Source: Pedobacter soli (GTDB lineage Bacteria > Bacteroidota > Bacteroidia > Sphingobacteriales > Sphingobacteriaceae). Taken from it: 64,000 bases of DNA. Below the pieces are notes generated by a model. The model saw only the letters and a list, made by a program, of their open reading frames with translations. It was not told the DNA's origin and ran no database searches. A program made the translations under genes and the position numbers. Positions 27,760 to 37,903 of this stretch are shown piece by piece. The stretch is taken from positions 310,001 to 374,000 of the forward strand of contig NZ_FMZH01000005.1 in NCBI RefSeq assembly GCF_900101435.1. Direction: 5' to 3'. Position 1 is the first letter of the stretch. Each line of letters opens with the position of its first letter.

Positions 27760-28695
27760 TTAAATAGTTGGGAATTTTTCTTCTATTTCTTCATAACTGG
27801 CCACTGCGCTTCCAACTTTACTCACTACTATGGCAGCAGCATGATTGGCAAAATCACAAGCTTCAGTAAGCGATTTATTTGACGCAATTGAAACACCGAT
27901 GGAAGCCAACACGGTATCCCCAGCCCCGGTTACATCAATAACATCTAAAGCCTTCGTTTGGATCAGGTTTAACTTGCCGGCTGAAAAGGATGCAATCCCT
28001 TCTTCAGACAAAGTAATCACAACCTCATCACACTGTGTAATGTTTTGAAGCATTATGCAGGCTTCCAATAAAGTCTCTTGATTATTGATTTCAATACCTG
28101 TTGCCAAAACAGCCTCTTTTTTATTGGGTTTTATAATATTCACCCCTTTATATTTAGAGAAATCGGTTCCTTTAGGATCTAGTAATGTTTTCTTTCCGTT
28201 AGCTTTACAAACTGCAAATATCTTTTCTAAAAATGACGGGGTAAGCAAACCCTTGTTGTAATCCGAGATCAAGATAATATCATAATAACCGATCCTATCA
28301 TTAATACTGACTAAGAGTTGGGCTTCTATTTCTTGCTCGATTTTGATCGTATTTTCACGATCCAGCCTGATAAGATGATGATTAGATGCAAGCACTCTCG
28401 ACTTTACAGTGGTGCAGCGGTTGGGATCCTTAGCTATCCCAGCAGTGCCAATTCCTAAACCCCGTAACTGACTGAGGATCAGATCTCCATAGTTATCCTC
28501 TCCAATAACAGATATAATCTCTACTTCACAATTAAAAGAAATAAGATTTTTAATTACATTTCCCGCACCGCCCAGTGTATACTCTTCTTTCCCCACCTCA
28601 ACCACCTGAACAGGTGCTTCTGGTGATATTCTATTACATTTACCATAAATATAATGGTCGATCATGATATCACCGATTACCAGCACTTTTATCAT
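27760..28695 (-). CDS. hldA: D-glycero-beta-D-manno-heptose-7-phosphate kinase
   Basis: A 311-residue PfkB-type sugar kinase equal to the first domain of HldE. It phosphorylates heptose 7-phosphate to the 1,7-bisphosphate. Motifs seen are VLVIGDIMIDHYIYG, ISPEAPVQVVEV, the glycine pair in YTLGGAGNV, KPNKKEA and the anion-hole/catalytic VIDVTGAGDTVLASIG. The longer frame starts with TTG (28716); the ATG at 28695 matches the family. The phosphatase (gmhB) and epimerase (hldD) needed to finish the pathway are not in this window. Confidence 0.93.
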   Translation of the reverse strand: MIKVLVIGDIMIDHYIYGKCNRISPEAPVQVVEVGKEEYTLGGAGNVIKNLISFNCEVEIISVIGEDNYGDLILSQLRGLGIGTAGIAKDPNRCTTVKSRVLASNHHLIRLDRENTIKIEQEIEAQLLVSINDRIGYYDIILISDYNKGLLTPSFLEKIFAVCKANGKKTLLDPKGTDFSKYKGVNIIKPNKKEAVLATGIEINNQETLLEACIMLQNITQCDEVVITLSEEGIASFSAGKLNLIQTKALDVIDVTGAGDTVLASIGVSIASNKSLTEACDFANHAAAIVVSKVGSAVASYEEIEEKFPTI

Positions 28696-28784
28696 TGCAC
28701 TACTATAATTCTTCAATTTTCCGAAAATAAACTATTTTAATCGACAAAAATACGCTTATATTCTTGAGTATAAAAATGCTTTCC

Positions 28785-29873
28785 CTATCTTCCTACTAAC
28801 CAACTTGCTTTTGTCCTGTTAATGCCCATAACAATCAAATACGTAAGGATATAAACAATTACAAACCTTCCAAACTGGTACAACACCAGTTCGCCCAATG
28901 AGAGCGTGGCGACACTAAATTTTAACGATACAAATATCATTGGCAGCAATGATGCAACTAAAATAAAGTGTATCAGATAGACACCAAAAGTGGTTTCGCG
29001 GGGTTTTAAAAAGCTGATTACCTTTATTTCTTTAATTTTATATAAAAGTGCAAAGCAAAGTAATGAATAAATAATATTCGTAATCCTTAAAGTATTATAA
29101 GGATCGGTACTTTTAACAGTCGTTAAATACAGTTCTTCTTTCGTTCCAAGTACAAAGAAGACCAACAAAAGGAATATGATTAAAAGGTAAGGCACCTTAT
29201 TCATAAAAACATCAAACTGTTTAAGATTCTTATTAATCTGGGCCCCTAGCCATAAAAAGAAAATAAAGCCAAAAAGTGCAACAGAATGCCTCGGCTCTAT
29301 CCATTCAAAATAGATATTTACGGTATAGAATAAGGTTAGCAAGAGCAATATTGCACCAAATAAGTTAGAATAAAGGTATTTTCTAAATAGTAATAAAATA
29401 CCAATGCATATTAAAAAATTAGGAATAAACCAGAAATTACTAAAAAGATATACAGCCCTAAGGTGTTCCATAAAATCAGCTGCGTAATTGGGCCCAAAAT
29501 CTCCTCCGCTAAATTTAACAGCCTTCACCAGGTCGTTCGCCAACATGGTTAAGAGAAATACAACAGACCAAAAAAACCAAGGCCCAATAGTTGTCCCCAT
29601 TCTTCTTTTCATGTACTCTGCGGGTGTATACACCATAAACTTTTCTCCAATCAGAAACCCTGCCAGGAGAAAAAAGCATATTGTTCCAAACTTGATTAAT
29701 TGAGTCCATGCGCAAACAATGAGGATACCAAGTTTATCTGTTGGATGATAAATATCTAAAGAAATAGCATGTTCCATCACAATAGTAATCATGGCAATGC
29801 AGCGAATACCATCAATAAAATTAAAATTTTTGTTGTTTTTTTTTGTTGCCGTCCCTAATTCTTTGCTTTCCAT
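28785..29873 (-). CDS. Acyltransferase 3 (OafA/NodX-type) membrane protein
   Basis: A 362-residue inner-membrane protein with about ten hydrophobic segments. The N-terminal family motif NFIDGIRCIAMITIVMEHA places the catalytic His in the first helix, and the later FFLLAGFLIGEKF block fits. The family moves acetyl or other acyl groups from the cytoplasm onto surface carbohydrates. Its position beside heptose and glycosyltransferase genes suggests acylation of lipopolysaccharide or a capsule sugar; this is inference. It is separated by 89 bases from hldA and 131 from the methyltransferase. Confidence 0.85.
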   Translation of the reverse strand: MESKELGTATKKNNKNFNFIDGIRCIAMITIVMEHAISLDIYHPTDKLGILIVCAWTQLIKFGTICFFLLAGFLIGEKFMVYTPAEYMKRRMGTTIGPWFFWSVVFLLTMLANDLVKAVKFSGGDFGPNYAADFMEHLRAVYLFSNFWFIPNFLICIGILLLFRKYLYSNLFGAILLLLTLFYTVNIYFEWIEPRHSVALFGFIFFLWLGAQINKNLKQFDVFMNKVPYLLIIFLLLVFFVLGTKEELYLTTVKSTDPYNTLRITNIIYSLLCFALLYKIKEIKVISFLKPRETTFGVYLIHFILVASLLPMIFVSLKFSVATLSLGELVLYQFGRFVIVYILTYLIVMGINRTKASWLVGR

Positions 29874-30004
29874 TCCAGGTATAATATATAATCCGCTAAT
29901 ATCAACAAATTAGAATTTTAGTTAAACAAATCCAGATTTTTTAACATATAAGTATGGGAAATATTACATTGCGCTCAAGTAATCTGTTTAATGATTTGAA
30001 AAAG

Positions 30005-30805
30005 TTAAACGATGCTATTTTTTATAAAATCCCAATCGTGGTGAAGCAATGACTCTCTTTCCGGATTGTTTCTCCTGAAATACCGATCTAATTTTGCTTT
30101 GATTTTCTTAATCAAATAAGGAAGTTCTTCTTCTTGAAAAGGATTTTTTTTCAGTGTAGTTTTTGTAAAGAGGTGAGTACTCTGTTCATCTGTATAAAAA
30201 TTATAGCCAAACTTATCCGCCAGGTACTGTAAGGATGCAATTGTATAAAAAGCAATATGCTGACCCGTTTCCGGGCTTATATACCACCAATCTTTAAACT
30301 GTTGTGGTATAATTTCAGTCGTAAATAACAAGTTATTACTATAAGTCAGGATCCGCTCAATATCCTGAACAGGATTGACCAGGTGCTCAAATATTTCAAA
30401 AGCAGTAACAAGCTCAAAATCTGGCGCTGCATTAACATTTTCCAAATCAAAATACTCTGCAAATATATTTTCACAATACCGATCAGTATGATAAAAATCG
30501 AAGCCCTTATCACGCATCATCCTTGTAAATAAGCCATAGCCTCCAGCATAATCTAGAAACCTGGCATCGGCATTAAAATATTTAGTAATAATCCTTGATG
30601 CGCTGTTCCTTAATCCCTCATTTCGCATTACCAAGCCCACATCTAATTTAGTTATCGCTGATGAATAAGCTTCATCCAGCCAATAAGGTTCTTCAGTTTG
30701 AACGAAACCTGTTTCCAGGCATTGGTAATAATCAATATCGTACTTATTTAATATTCTTTGTTTAAAGAAGTATTCAGTTGGTCCACCGGTAATTTTACTC
30801 ATCAT
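30005..30805 (-). CDS. Class I SAM-dependent methyltransferase (Methyltransf_23 type)
   Basis: A 266-residue soluble protein. Motif I is ARFLDYAGGYGLFTRMM, the acidic ribose-binding end is YHTDRYC, and the post-motif ELVTAFEIFEHLVNP matches the group that methylates sugars or surface-glycan intermediates. The N-terminal ~40 residues have no Cys cluster, unlike the zinc-finger subgroup of this type. Two starts (30805 and 30802) are adjacent. The substrate is unknown; a role in the neighbouring glycan block is likely but unproven. Confidence 0.8.
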   Translation of the reverse strand: MMSKITGGPTEYFFKQRILNKYDIDYYQCLETGFVQTEEPYWLDEAYSSAITKLDVGLVMRNEGLRNSASRIITKYFNADARFLDYAGGYGLFTRMMRDKGFDFYHTDRYCENIFAEYFDLENVNAAPDFELVTAFEIFEHLVNPVQDIERILTYSNNLLFTTEIIPQQFKDWWYISPETGQHIAFYTIASLQYLADKFGYNFYTDEQSTHLFTKTTLKKNPFQEEELPYLIKKIKAKLDRYFRRNNPERESLLHHDWDFIKNSIV

Positions 30806-30871
30806 TATACAAATCTACTGTTTTAATTAATAACCTTCCGATATAAAAAAGAGCACTTCATTAAACCATTA

Positions 30872-30900
30872 AAGCCAGAAGAGTTTAAATCTTCTGGCTT
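30872..30900. terminator. Possible terminator hairpin downstream of the DUF5648-type gene
   Basis: AAGCCAGAAGA and TCTTCTGGCTT form an 11-bp perfect stem with a GTTTAAA loop, 110 bases past the stop at 31011. The T-tract is weak on both strands. Confidence 0.45.
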
Positions 30901-31010
30901 CAGTTCATTTAGAAATATATGAGTTATATCTTAACAACTTATTTGAATGCATAAAAGGCAATTCTTTCTTTTTTTAAATTATAACCCTTCCTTGCACAGA
31001 TTAGCATTTT

Positions 31011-32309
31011 CTAATGATTGTATTGAAGCATCCAAAATTTAACACCCTCATTAACATAGCCTCCATAGGTAGAATTTACATTATTGTAATAATGATCTCC
31101 GTTAACCGAAGCATAATAGCTGTAGATAGGAGTTGTTCCGGGGGCTCCGGCATTAGGATAAACATAACCAACAATACCTTCGTATACATAATTATTATAG
31201 TTCTGCTTAACTGTTGTGTAATAATGATCTTTTGCTATTGAAACAGAAGTATAATATCTGTAAAGCGGGATAGTTCCAGGTTTTTGTATAGTATGAACAT
31301 AGCCCAATATCTTTTCATAAGTAAATCCCGGTCTATCCTTTTTTAAAGTTGTGTAAAAATGGTCACCATTTGTACTGTAATATTGATACAATTCCATTGT
31401 GTCTTCTTCAGGTAATGGATAAGTTGTTGGTTGTGGGTTTTGAAGAATATAAAATTGTATACCTAAAAAATCATATCCTGAAAAGCCTCCAGGTCCATCA
31501 AACCAATAGATATCACCACCAATTGAAGTTTGATGGTGATATATTGGTATTGTTTTACTAACCTGATTTAGATAAATATATCCCAAAAGTCCATCATAAT
31601 TATAGCCTATGTAGGGAGAAGAAGGAATGATAGAATATGCATAATAATTCGGCCCTTTAAACCTATACATTGGGGAAGTACCTGGTTGTGGGGATGTAAA
31701 AACATAACCTAAAATTCTTGAAAAAACGTAACCACTGTAATTTTTATATTCTGTAGAATAAAAGTGACTATTTAGAGTTGCACTATAGAACTCAAAAAGA
31801 GGGATAGAACCATTAACCGGAACAGTAAAAGGAGGAGGAGTTGCTGGAAGCTCTGAATCACCTGGACTGGAAGCCTGGTTCGATATAGTAATTGAATACG
31901 CTAGAGTAGATAAATTCTCAGACAAGATAGTTCCATTTAAATTATAAATAGTAAATTTTAAATAGACTTTTCCTGAAGTTTGACTTGTAGTTAGTTTACC
32001 AGAAACTTCTGACATCCATGAGGTCTCATTTGACCAAGATCCTTTATATACAGATTCTGCACTTATAGTTGTTTCAACTCCTCCTTCTACATACACTAAT
32101 TTCACATTAATTGGATTCCCGTTTGAACTTGTTCTTACGAAGCCGAAATTACCTGAAATAGCAACGCCATTTGGTGAGTATATTTTACCTTCACTAAGAT
32201 ATTCATTTTTAATCGAAAAATCATTTAAACTAACTCCCAAAGTCTGAGCTTGAGATTTTAAATTGAGCATTAATAAAACAGATGCCAAAAGAAAAATAAT
32301 CCTTCTCAT
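31011..32309 (-). CDS. Secreted protein with DUF5648-type aromatic repeats
   Basis: A 432-residue exported protein. A signal peptide (residues 1-21, ending in SQA) is followed by a beta-rich domain (~22-150) and then six Tyr-rich repeats of about 45 residues (~165-432). The repeat core reads L-Y-x-Y-Y-...-D-H-x-Y-T-T-...-Y-x-x-E-x-I-x-G-Y-V, the pattern of DUF5648. The third copy is the most diverged. Such repeats occur in secreted hydrolases and surface proteins and may bind carbohydrate or substrate; no catalytic domain is visible here. It follows the small lipoprotein by two bases, so they form an operon. The function is unknown. Confidence 0.75.
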   Translation of the reverse strand: MRRIIFLLASVLLMLNLKSQAQTLGVSLNDFSIKNEYLSEGKIYSPNGVAISGNFGFVRTSSNGNPINVKLVYVEGGVETTISAESVYKGSWSNETSWMSEVSGKLTTSQTSGKVYLKFTIYNLNGTILSENLSTLAYSITISNQASSPGDSELPATPPPFTVPVNGSIPLFEFYSATLNSHFYSTEYKNYSGYVFSRILGYVFTSPQPGTSPMYRFKGPNYYAYSIIPSSPYIGYNYDGLLGYIYLNQVSKTIPIYHHQTSIGGDIYWFDGPGGFSGYDFLGIQFYILQNPQPTTYPLPEEDTMELYQYYSTNGDHFYTTLKKDRPGFTYEKILGYVHTIQKPGTIPLYRYYTSVSIAKDHYYTTVKQNYNNYVYEGIVGYVYPNAGAPGTTPIYSYYASVNGDHYYNNVNSTYGGYVNEGVKFWMLQYNH

Positions 32310-32311
32310 AA

Positions 32312-32605
32312 TTATTTCCCAATTTTTAAATGATATTCAGCTGCTCTTGAATAAAGGGTATCAATTTCATCTCTATTAATTTCAAAATCTTTAAAGACAA
32401 ATATCTCTTTAACAGCATCATATTTAATCTTATCAACTGGAATATTCCAGACCTTAGAGATATACACCTCTAATCTTTCAATTTTTGTTACTTCTGATTT
32501 AATTTCTTCAACTTTCTCCAAATTTTTCTTGCAGCTTTGTAGAGAGCCAACGAGTATACAACTTAAGAGTATTATCAATTTCCCACTTTTAACCCAGTTT
32601 TTCAT
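32312..32605 (-). CDS. Small putative lipoprotein of unknown function
   Basis: A 97-residue protein starting at the ATG at 32605. The signal ends in the lipobox LVGSLQSC (Cys near residue 25), then a charged, predicted helical stretch (KKNLEKVEEIKSEVTKIE) and a short mixed domain with FVFKDFEINRDEID. The longest frame (to 32653) has no clean signal peptide. It lies two bases before the DUF5648-type gene. I do not recognise a family. Confidence 0.6.
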   Translation of the reverse strand: MKNWVKSGKLIILLSCILVGSLQSCKKNLEKVEEIKSEVTKIERLEVYISKVWNIPVDKIKYDAVKEIFVFKDFEINRDEIDTLYSRAAEYHLKIGK

Positions 32606-32719
32606 AAATATTTTTTCTTCAAATAGACAAAGAAAAAATGTTAATTTTGACAATCCCTTGTTATCATTATTTACTTATTATTTATACTAAAAGTGAATAA
32701 TTAAACCACATATTCGTTA

Positions 32720-32986
32720 ATGCCTCTCCACATGTTAGATATAGGGAATACCTTAAGAAGGTATAGAGATAAATATAATTACACGCAACAGTATGTTGCA
32801 GATATAATTGGGATAAGCAGGGTTGCTTATCGAAAATGGGAAAATAACGAGGTTGATTTTGCCATATCACAATTAGGCAAAGTGGCTGAACTCTATGAAG
32901 TTTCTATTCCAGAAATTATCATTCAATCAGATTTTCAAAAAAAACAAAAAATTCCTCTTAACCGCAAAGGGCATCAATGTTATTGA
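32720..32986 (+). CDS. XRE-family helix-turn-helix regulator
   Basis: An 88-residue DNA-binding protein. Residues ~8-66 form a Cro/C1-type HTH (LDIGNTLRRYRDKYNYTQQY, then VADIIGISRVAYRKWENNEV). The short tail is basic. ATG codons at 32720 and 32732 are both possible starts. It is transcribed divergently from the lipoprotein/DUF5648-type pair, 114 bases apart, and may regulate it (inference). Its last six codons and stop lie inside a 10-bp stem-loop at 32969-32991. Confidence 0.8.
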   Translation: MPLHMLDIGNTLRRYRDKYNYTQQYVADIIGISRVAYRKWENNEVDFAISQLGKVAELYEVSIPEIIIQSDFQKKQKIPLNRKGHQCY

Positions 32987-32991
32987 TGCCC
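32969..32991. terminator. Stem-loop over the stop codon of the XRE gene, near the infB 3' end
   Basis: GGGCATCAAT and ATTGATGCCC form a perfect 10-bp stem with a GTT loop. It spans the stop codon of the XRE gene (32984-32986) and lies 24 bases beyond the infB stop on the other strand. T-tracts are poor on both sides. It may serve as a shared end for the two convergent transcripts. Confidence 0.45.
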
Positions 32992-33014
32992 TCGCTTATT
33001 ATTGAGTAAAAAAC

Positions 33015-36000
33015 TTACAGTTTTCTCGCTACTTCAACTTGTTCGTAAGCTTCTACGATATCGCCAACTTCGATGTTGTTAAAGTTCTGGATATTTAAAC
33101 CACACTCGTAACCTTTCGATACTTCTTTTACATCATCTTTAAAGCGCTTTAATGAGGCTAATTCACCGGTGTAAATTACCACACCATCACGTACTACACG
33201 TACTTTACTGTTACGGGTAATTTTACCATCCAATACCATACAACCTGCAATGGTACCCACTTTAGTGATTTTGAAAGTTTCGCGGATCTCTACGTTAGCC
33301 ACAATTTTCTCTTCAAATTCCGGATCTAACATACCCTCCATTGCCGATTTAATCTCGTTGATTGCGTCGTAAATGATAGAATATAAACGGATATCGATTT
33401 GCTCAGCTTCGGCCAGTTTACGTGCCCCTGTTGACGGACGTACCTGGAAACCAATGATGATCGCATCAGAAGCCGAAGCCAACAATACATCGGATTCTGA
33501 AATCTGCCCAACACCTTTGCTGATTACATTGATCTGGATCTGCTCGGTAGATAGTTTCAGTAATGAATCTGATAAGGCTTCGATAGAACCATCCACATCA
33601 CCTTTAACGATGATATTAAGCTCTTTAAAGTTACCGATTGCCAAACGACGACCAATCTCATCCAAAGTAATGTGTTTCTGCGTACGTAAGCCCTGCTCGC
33701 GTTGTAACTGCATCCGTTTGTTTGCAATATCACGTGCTTCGGTTTCGCTTTCTAGAGCATTAAATCTATCGCCTGCTGTAGGCGCACCCTGCATACCCAA
33801 AACCTGTACTGGTTGTGATGGGCCTGCTGAATCTACCTTAGCACCACGCTCGTTGGTTAACGCTTTTACACGTCCGCTGTAGCTACCCGCTAAAATTGGA
33901 TCTCCAACCTTTAAGGTACCACCCTGAACAAGTACTGTAGTTACAATACCACGTCCTTTATCTAATGCCGATTCGATTACCGTACCTGTAGCACGTTTGT
34001 TCGGATTGGCTTTCAATTCTAATAACTCGGCTTCTAATAATACTTTATCTAAAAGTAAATCAACATTTAAGCCGCTTTTGCTCGAAATTTCCTGCGATTG
34101 GTATTTACCACCCCAGTCTTCAACCAAAATATTCATTACCGATAACTGCTCACGTACTTTATCTGCGTTTGCACCCGGCTTATCTACTTTGGTGAATGCA
34201 AATACCAATGGTACACCTGCTGCCTGTGCGTGGTTAATCGCCTCTTTTGTTTGAGGCATCACCGCATCATCCGCAGCAATTACAATAATGGCAATATCGG
34301 CTGCCTTAGCACCACGTGCACGCATCGCGGTAAAGGCTTCGTGACCCGGAGTATCTAAGAAAGTTACTTTTTTACCAGAAGGAGTAGTTACCATGTAGGC
34401 ACCAATGTGTTGAGTAATACCACCCGCCTCTCCAGCTACCACATTTGCTTTACGGATATAATCCAGCAATGAGGTTTTACCATGATCTACGTGACCCATG
34501 ATGGTAACAACCGGAGCTCTTTCGATTAAATCTTCTTCGTTATCTTCTTCCTCAATGATATTGTCTTCTTCTTCATCTGGTTTAACGAATTGGATTTCGT
34601 AACCAAACTCATCGGCAACAATGGTTAAGGTTTCAGCATCTAAACGCTGGTTAATGGAAACGAACATACCCAAGCTCATACAGGTTCCAATAATTTTGGT
34701 TACCGGTACATCCATCATGTTCGCCAGCTCATTAGCCGTAACAAATTCTGTTACTTTTAATATTTTCGATTGCGATTCAAGCTCATTTGCTGCTTCTTCT
34801 GCGTTACTTGCTACATCATCACGTTTCTGACGACGTAATTTAGCACGCTGCGCAAATTTACCAGATTTACCTGCTCCGCTTAAACGGGCAAGTGTTGCTT
34901 TAATCTGATCTTGAATTTCTTTCTCTGTAGGTTCTTCTTTAGGTCCGCTTGGTGCAGCATTTCTATTCTGGAAACCTGGTCTGTTGTTATTTCTGTTGCC
35001 CTGGTAAGGCGTACCGCCTTGTCCGGCTGGCCTGTTACCCTGGTATGGCGTACCACCACCCGGCCTGTTACCTTGATAAGGCTGACGAGGCTGACCTGGT
35101 GCACCACCCTGACCTGCAGGATGCTGTCCTTGCTGTCCCTGACCACCATGTTGACCTGGCTGCCCTGGCGCTCCAGGAGTTTTTTTGCGTTTACGCTTAC
35201 GTTTGGCTGCTTCGCTATCGCTAGATGAAGCAACCGGACCGTTTCTGCGATCTGGCGTAGTTGGTAAAACAATTTTACCAATAATATTCGGGCCGGTTAA
35301 TTTAACCGTACGTGCCTTAATTACTTCAGGCTCGCTGCTTGCTGGTTTAGCATCAGCTGGTTTTTCTTCAGCTTTAGGCTGCTCTACTGGTTTTACCGGC
35401 TCTGGTGCTTTTGCAACAGGTGCAGCTGCTACAGGAGCAGGCGCCGGAGTTTCTGCTTTCTTAACCTCAACCGGTTTTTCTTCAGCTTTGGGCTGCTCTA
35501 CCGGTTTTACTGGTTCCGGAGCCTTTTCTACTGGTGCTGGTGCAGGTGTTTCTTCTTTCTTAACCGGACGTGTTTTTGAGTTAAGATCGTTTAAATCGAT
35601 CTTGCCAACAATTTTGACGCCAGGTAAAGCGCTTTCATCAGCCTTTTCTTCAGCTTTTGGTGTTGCAACCGGTGCTGCTGCCGCAGGGGTTGGTGCCGGC
35701 GTTTCTACCTTAGGTGTTTCAACAACCTTTGGTTTTTCTACCGGTGGAGTAAATGATTGAGCATTTTTAATTAAAATCTCTTCATTTTTCTCAAAATCGG
35801 TATTCTTTTTCGGCGCTTCTACTGGCTTTTCAGTTTCAGGCTCGTCGCGACGTATTTTACCAATCACTATTTGTTTGGCTTCTTCTCTTACGATCTTATC
35901 TCCCTGATACTCTTTCAATAAGGCATTATACATCTCACCCGTAAGTTTAAACATAGGGCTCTTCTCGGCAGAGAAGCCCTTTTTGTTTAAAAACTCAACG

Positions 36001-36068
36001 GCCGTACCCATGCCTATATTAAGTTCTTTAATAGCTTTAATTAAAATGATTGGTTTGTCGTCTGACAT
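33015..36068 (-). CDS. infB: Translation initiation factor IF-2
   Basis: A 1017-residue GTPase that delivers initiator fMet-tRNA to the 30S subunit. The N-terminal IF2_N helix domain is followed by a ~300-residue low-complexity linker (Pro/Ala/Lys/Glu, then Gly/Gln-rich with repeated GTPYQGNR). Next come a second IF2_N-like module and the G domain ([40 protein letters not shown]), then domains II-IV. The linker contains two near-identical ~30-residue blocks (PAPAPV...[17 protein letters not shown]). Third gene of the rimP-nusA-infB operon, 60 bases after nusA. Long antisense frames here are shadows. Confidence 0.96.
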   Translation of the reverse strand: MSDDKPIILIKAIKELNIGMGTAVEFLNKKGFSAEKSPMFKLTGEMYNALLKEYQGDKIVREEAKQIVIGKIRRDEPETEKPVEAPKKNTDFEKNEEILIKNAQSFTPPVEKPKVVETPKVETPAPTPAAAAPVATPKAEEKADESALPGVKIVGKIDLNDLNSKTRPVKKEETPAPAPVEKAPEPVKPVEQPKAEEKPVEVKKAETPAPAPVAAAPVAKAPEPVKPVEQPKAEEKPADAKPASSEPEVIKARTVKLTGPNIIGKIVLPTTPDRRNGPVASSSDSEAAKRKRKRKKTPGAPGQPGQHGGQGQQGQHPAGQGGAPGQPRQPYQGNRPGGGTPYQGNRPAGQGGTPYQGNRNNNRPGFQNRNAAPSGPKEEPTEKEIQDQIKATLARLSGAGKSGKFAQRAKLRRQKRDDVASNAEEAANELESQSKILKVTEFVTANELANMMDVPVTKIIGTCMSLGMFVSINQRLDAETLTIVADEFGYEIQFVKPDEEEDNIIEEEDNEEDLIERAPVVTIMGHVDHGKTSLLDYIRKANVVAGEAGGITQHIGAYMVTTPSGKKVTFLDTPGHEAFTAMRARGAKAADIAIIVIAADDAVMPQTKEAINHAQAAGVPLVFAFTKVDKPGANADKVREQLSVMNILVEDWGGKYQSQEISSKSGLNVDLLLDKVLLEAELLELKANPNKRATGTVIESALDKGRGIVTTVLVQGGTLKVGDPILAGSYSGRVKALTNERGAKVDSAGPSQPVQVLGMQGAPTAGDRFNALESETEARDIANKRMQLQREQGLRTQKHITLDEIGRRLAIGNFKELNIIVKGDVDGSIEALSDSLLKLSTEQIQINVISKGVGQISESDVLLASASDAIIIGFQVRPSTGARKLAEAEQIDIRLYSIIYDAINEIKSAMEGMLDPEFEEKIVANVEIRETFKITKVGTIAGCMVLDGKITRNSKVRVVRDGVVIYTGELASLKRFKDDVKEVSKGYECGLNIQNFNNIEVGDIVEAYEQVEVARKL

Positions 36069-36128
36069 TTAGCTCCTGTTATTTTTTATAATAAAACAAA
36101 AGTAGTGTTTATTTGGCAATTACACCAC

Positions 36129-37373
36129 TTATTCAAATTCTGACTGTAAAATCTGAACCACTTCCTTAATGGTTTCTTCTTCTAAGTCGGTGCGTTTTAC
36201 CAAATCTTCTACTGTAAGTGCTAAAACACTCTTAGCAGTATCGCACCCGATAGCCTTTAATTCATCAATAATCCAGCTATCAATCTCATCTGAGAATTCT
36301 TCTAAATCCACATCCTCGTCGTTCTCTTCACCAGCTTCGCGGTAAACATCAATTTCGTAACCGGTTAATTTACCAGCCAGTTTAATGTTATGTCCGCCAC
36401 GTCCGATTGCCAATGAAACCTGATCTGGTTTTAAGTAAACCGATGCATGTTTGGTTTCATCATCCAATTTAATAGAAGTGATTTTAGCCGGGCTTAAAGC
36501 ACGGGTAATGTATAATGAGATGTTGTTTGTGAAGTTAATCACATCAATATTTTCGTTTTTCAATTCGCGAACGATACCATGGATACGAGATCCTTTCATA
36601 CCCACACAAGCTCCTACCGGATCAATACGGTCATCGTATGATTCTACAGCAACTTTAGCACGCTCTCCTGGTTCACGAACAATTTTCTTAACGGTAATTA
36701 AACCATCAAAAATTTCAGGAACCTCAAGCTCGAACAAACGCTGTAAAAACTCAGGTGCAGTTCTCGAAATGATAATTTTTGGATTGGCATTGATCATTTC
36801 TACTTTAGAGATTACTGCTTTTACAGCATCGCCTTTTTTGAAATAATCTGCAGGAATCTGCTCAGTTTTAGGCATTAAAAGTTCGTTACCTTCATCATCT
36901 AAAACCAAAGTTTCCTTTTTCCAAACCTGATAAACCTCGCCGGTTACAATTTCACCAACGCGATCTTTATATTTTTTGAAAATCTCATCTTTCTCTAATT
37001 CCAATACTTTAGAAACGAGTGTTTGGCGTGCTGCTAAAATCGCTCTGCGACCAAAGCTTTCTAAAGTGATTTGCTCAATATAATCGTCGCCAACTTCTAA
37101 AGTCGGGTCAAGTTTGTGTACATCAGCAAGTTCGATTTCCAGATCATCATCTTCAGAGAAGCCATCTTCCATTACTTTTCTTGTTCTCCAGATCTCCAAA
37201 TCCCCGTTATCCGGGTTTACAATTACATCACAGTTTTCGTCTGTTCCGTATTTTTTACGCAACATGCTACGAAAAACCTCTTCCAGCACACTGATCACCG
37301 TTGGGCGATCTATATTTTTGAAATCTTTGAACTCTTGAAAAGAGTCGATCAAATTAATTGTTGTAGTACTCAT
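36129..37373 (-). CDS. nusA: Transcription termination/antitermination factor NusA
   Basis: A 414-residue RNA-polymerase-binding protein. It has the N-terminal RNAP-binding domain (~1-125; SMLRKKYGTDENCDVIVNPD), an S1 domain (~130-200; GEIVTGEVYQVWKK), and two KH domains (VAVESYDDRIDPVGACVGMK, SLAIGRGGHNIKLA). A short acidic region and one helical C-terminal repeat (~365-414) follow. It modulates pausing and intrinsic termination. It starts two bases before the rimP stop region and is followed by infB. A hairpin in the operon leader could be its own regulatory target. Confidence 0.96.
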   Translation of the reverse strand: MSTTTINLIDSFQEFKDFKNIDRPTVISVLEEVFRSMLRKKYGTDENCDVIVNPDNGDLEIWRTRKVMEDGFSEDDDLEIELADVHKLDPTLEVGDDYIEQITLESFGRRAILAARQTLVSKVLELEKDEIFKKYKDRVGEIVTGEVYQVWKKETLVLDDEGNELLMPKTEQIPADYFKKGDAVKAVISKVEMINANPKIIISRTAPEFLQRLFELEVPEIFDGLITVKKIVREPGERAKVAVESYDDRIDPVGACVGMKGSRIHGIVRELKNENIDVINFTNNISLYITRALSPAKITSIKLDDETKHASVYLKPDQVSLAIGRGGHNIKLAGKLTGYEIDVYREAGEENDEDVDLEEFSDEIDSWIIDELKAIGCDTAKSVLALTVEDLVKRTDLEEETIKEVVQILQSEFE

Positions 37374-37375
37374 TC

Positions 37376-37840
37376 TTACTTAAATGAAATTAACACACTT
37401 GTTTCTAATATATCATTAAACGGAACAGTTGTTTGAACCGCTACCGCCTTTTTCCCTTTTTCTTTTACCGATTCTTCAATCAGCAAATCATTTTCTGTAA
37501 CTGATAGCAGTTTACCTTCTTTTTTTAAGCCATCTTTTAGCTTAACGCTTAAAGTACGACCAACATTTTTGCTGTATTGGCGAACAAGCTTTAAAGGCTC
37601 GCCAACTCCCGGCGAAGAAACTTCCAGGTTATAAGCCTGCTCAATTGCATTTTCTTCTTCGAGATGAAAACCAACATGCCTGCTAATGGCCACACAATCC
37701 TGGATACTAATACCTTCGTCGCCATCAACATGGATAATTAATTTATTGTTTGGCAACATTTTCACATCAACCAGAAATAACTCCGGCCGATCTGCAATTT
37801 TTTCCTCAACGAGGGCTGCAACTCTCTTTTCTACCTGCAT
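37376..37840 (-). CDS. rimP: Ribosome maturation factor RimP
   Basis: A 154-residue protein needed for 30S subunit maturation. It matches the family: N-terminal alpha/beta domain (LFLVDVKMLPNNKLIIHVDG, ISIQDCVAISRHVG, YNLEVSSPGVGEPL) and a C-terminal SH3-like barrel (~85-154). First gene of rimP-nusA-infB, with 2 bases to nusA. Upstream lie a hairpin with a T-run (37880-37866 on minus) and a strong two-box promoter, so the whole operon is probably read from there. Confidence 0.95.
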   Translation of the reverse strand: MQVEKRVAALVEEKIADRPELFLVDVKMLPNNKLIIHVDGDEGISIQDCVAISRHVGFHLEEENAIEQAYNLEVSSPGVGEPLKLVRQYSKNVGRTLSVKLKDGLKKEGKLLSVTENDLLIEESVKEKGKKAVAVQTTVPFNDILETSVLISFK

Positions 37841-37865
37841 ATTTTAACCTGATTTCATAGAAAAA

Positions 37866-37880
37866 GGGGACACTGTCCCC
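37866..37880 (-). terminator. Attenuator-like hairpin in the rimP-nusA-infB leader
   Basis: On the minus strand GGGGAC-AGT-GTCCCC is followed directly by TTTTTC. It lies between the predicted promoter (37934-37904) and the rimP ATG (37840), so a transcript from that promoter meets it within ~35 bases. It could be an attenuator, or only the terminator of the upstream lipoprotein gene. Confidence 0.6.
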
Positions 37881-37903
37881 TTCTCTTTTCTTCGATTACG
37901 ATG

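Noticed and set aside
33373..36846. Long plus-strand ORFs (up to 191 codons) opposite infB and nusA
   Set aside because: They are antisense to strongly conserved genes; the Gly/Ala/Thr-rich frame at 35185-35760 mirrors the IF-2 low-complexity linker.
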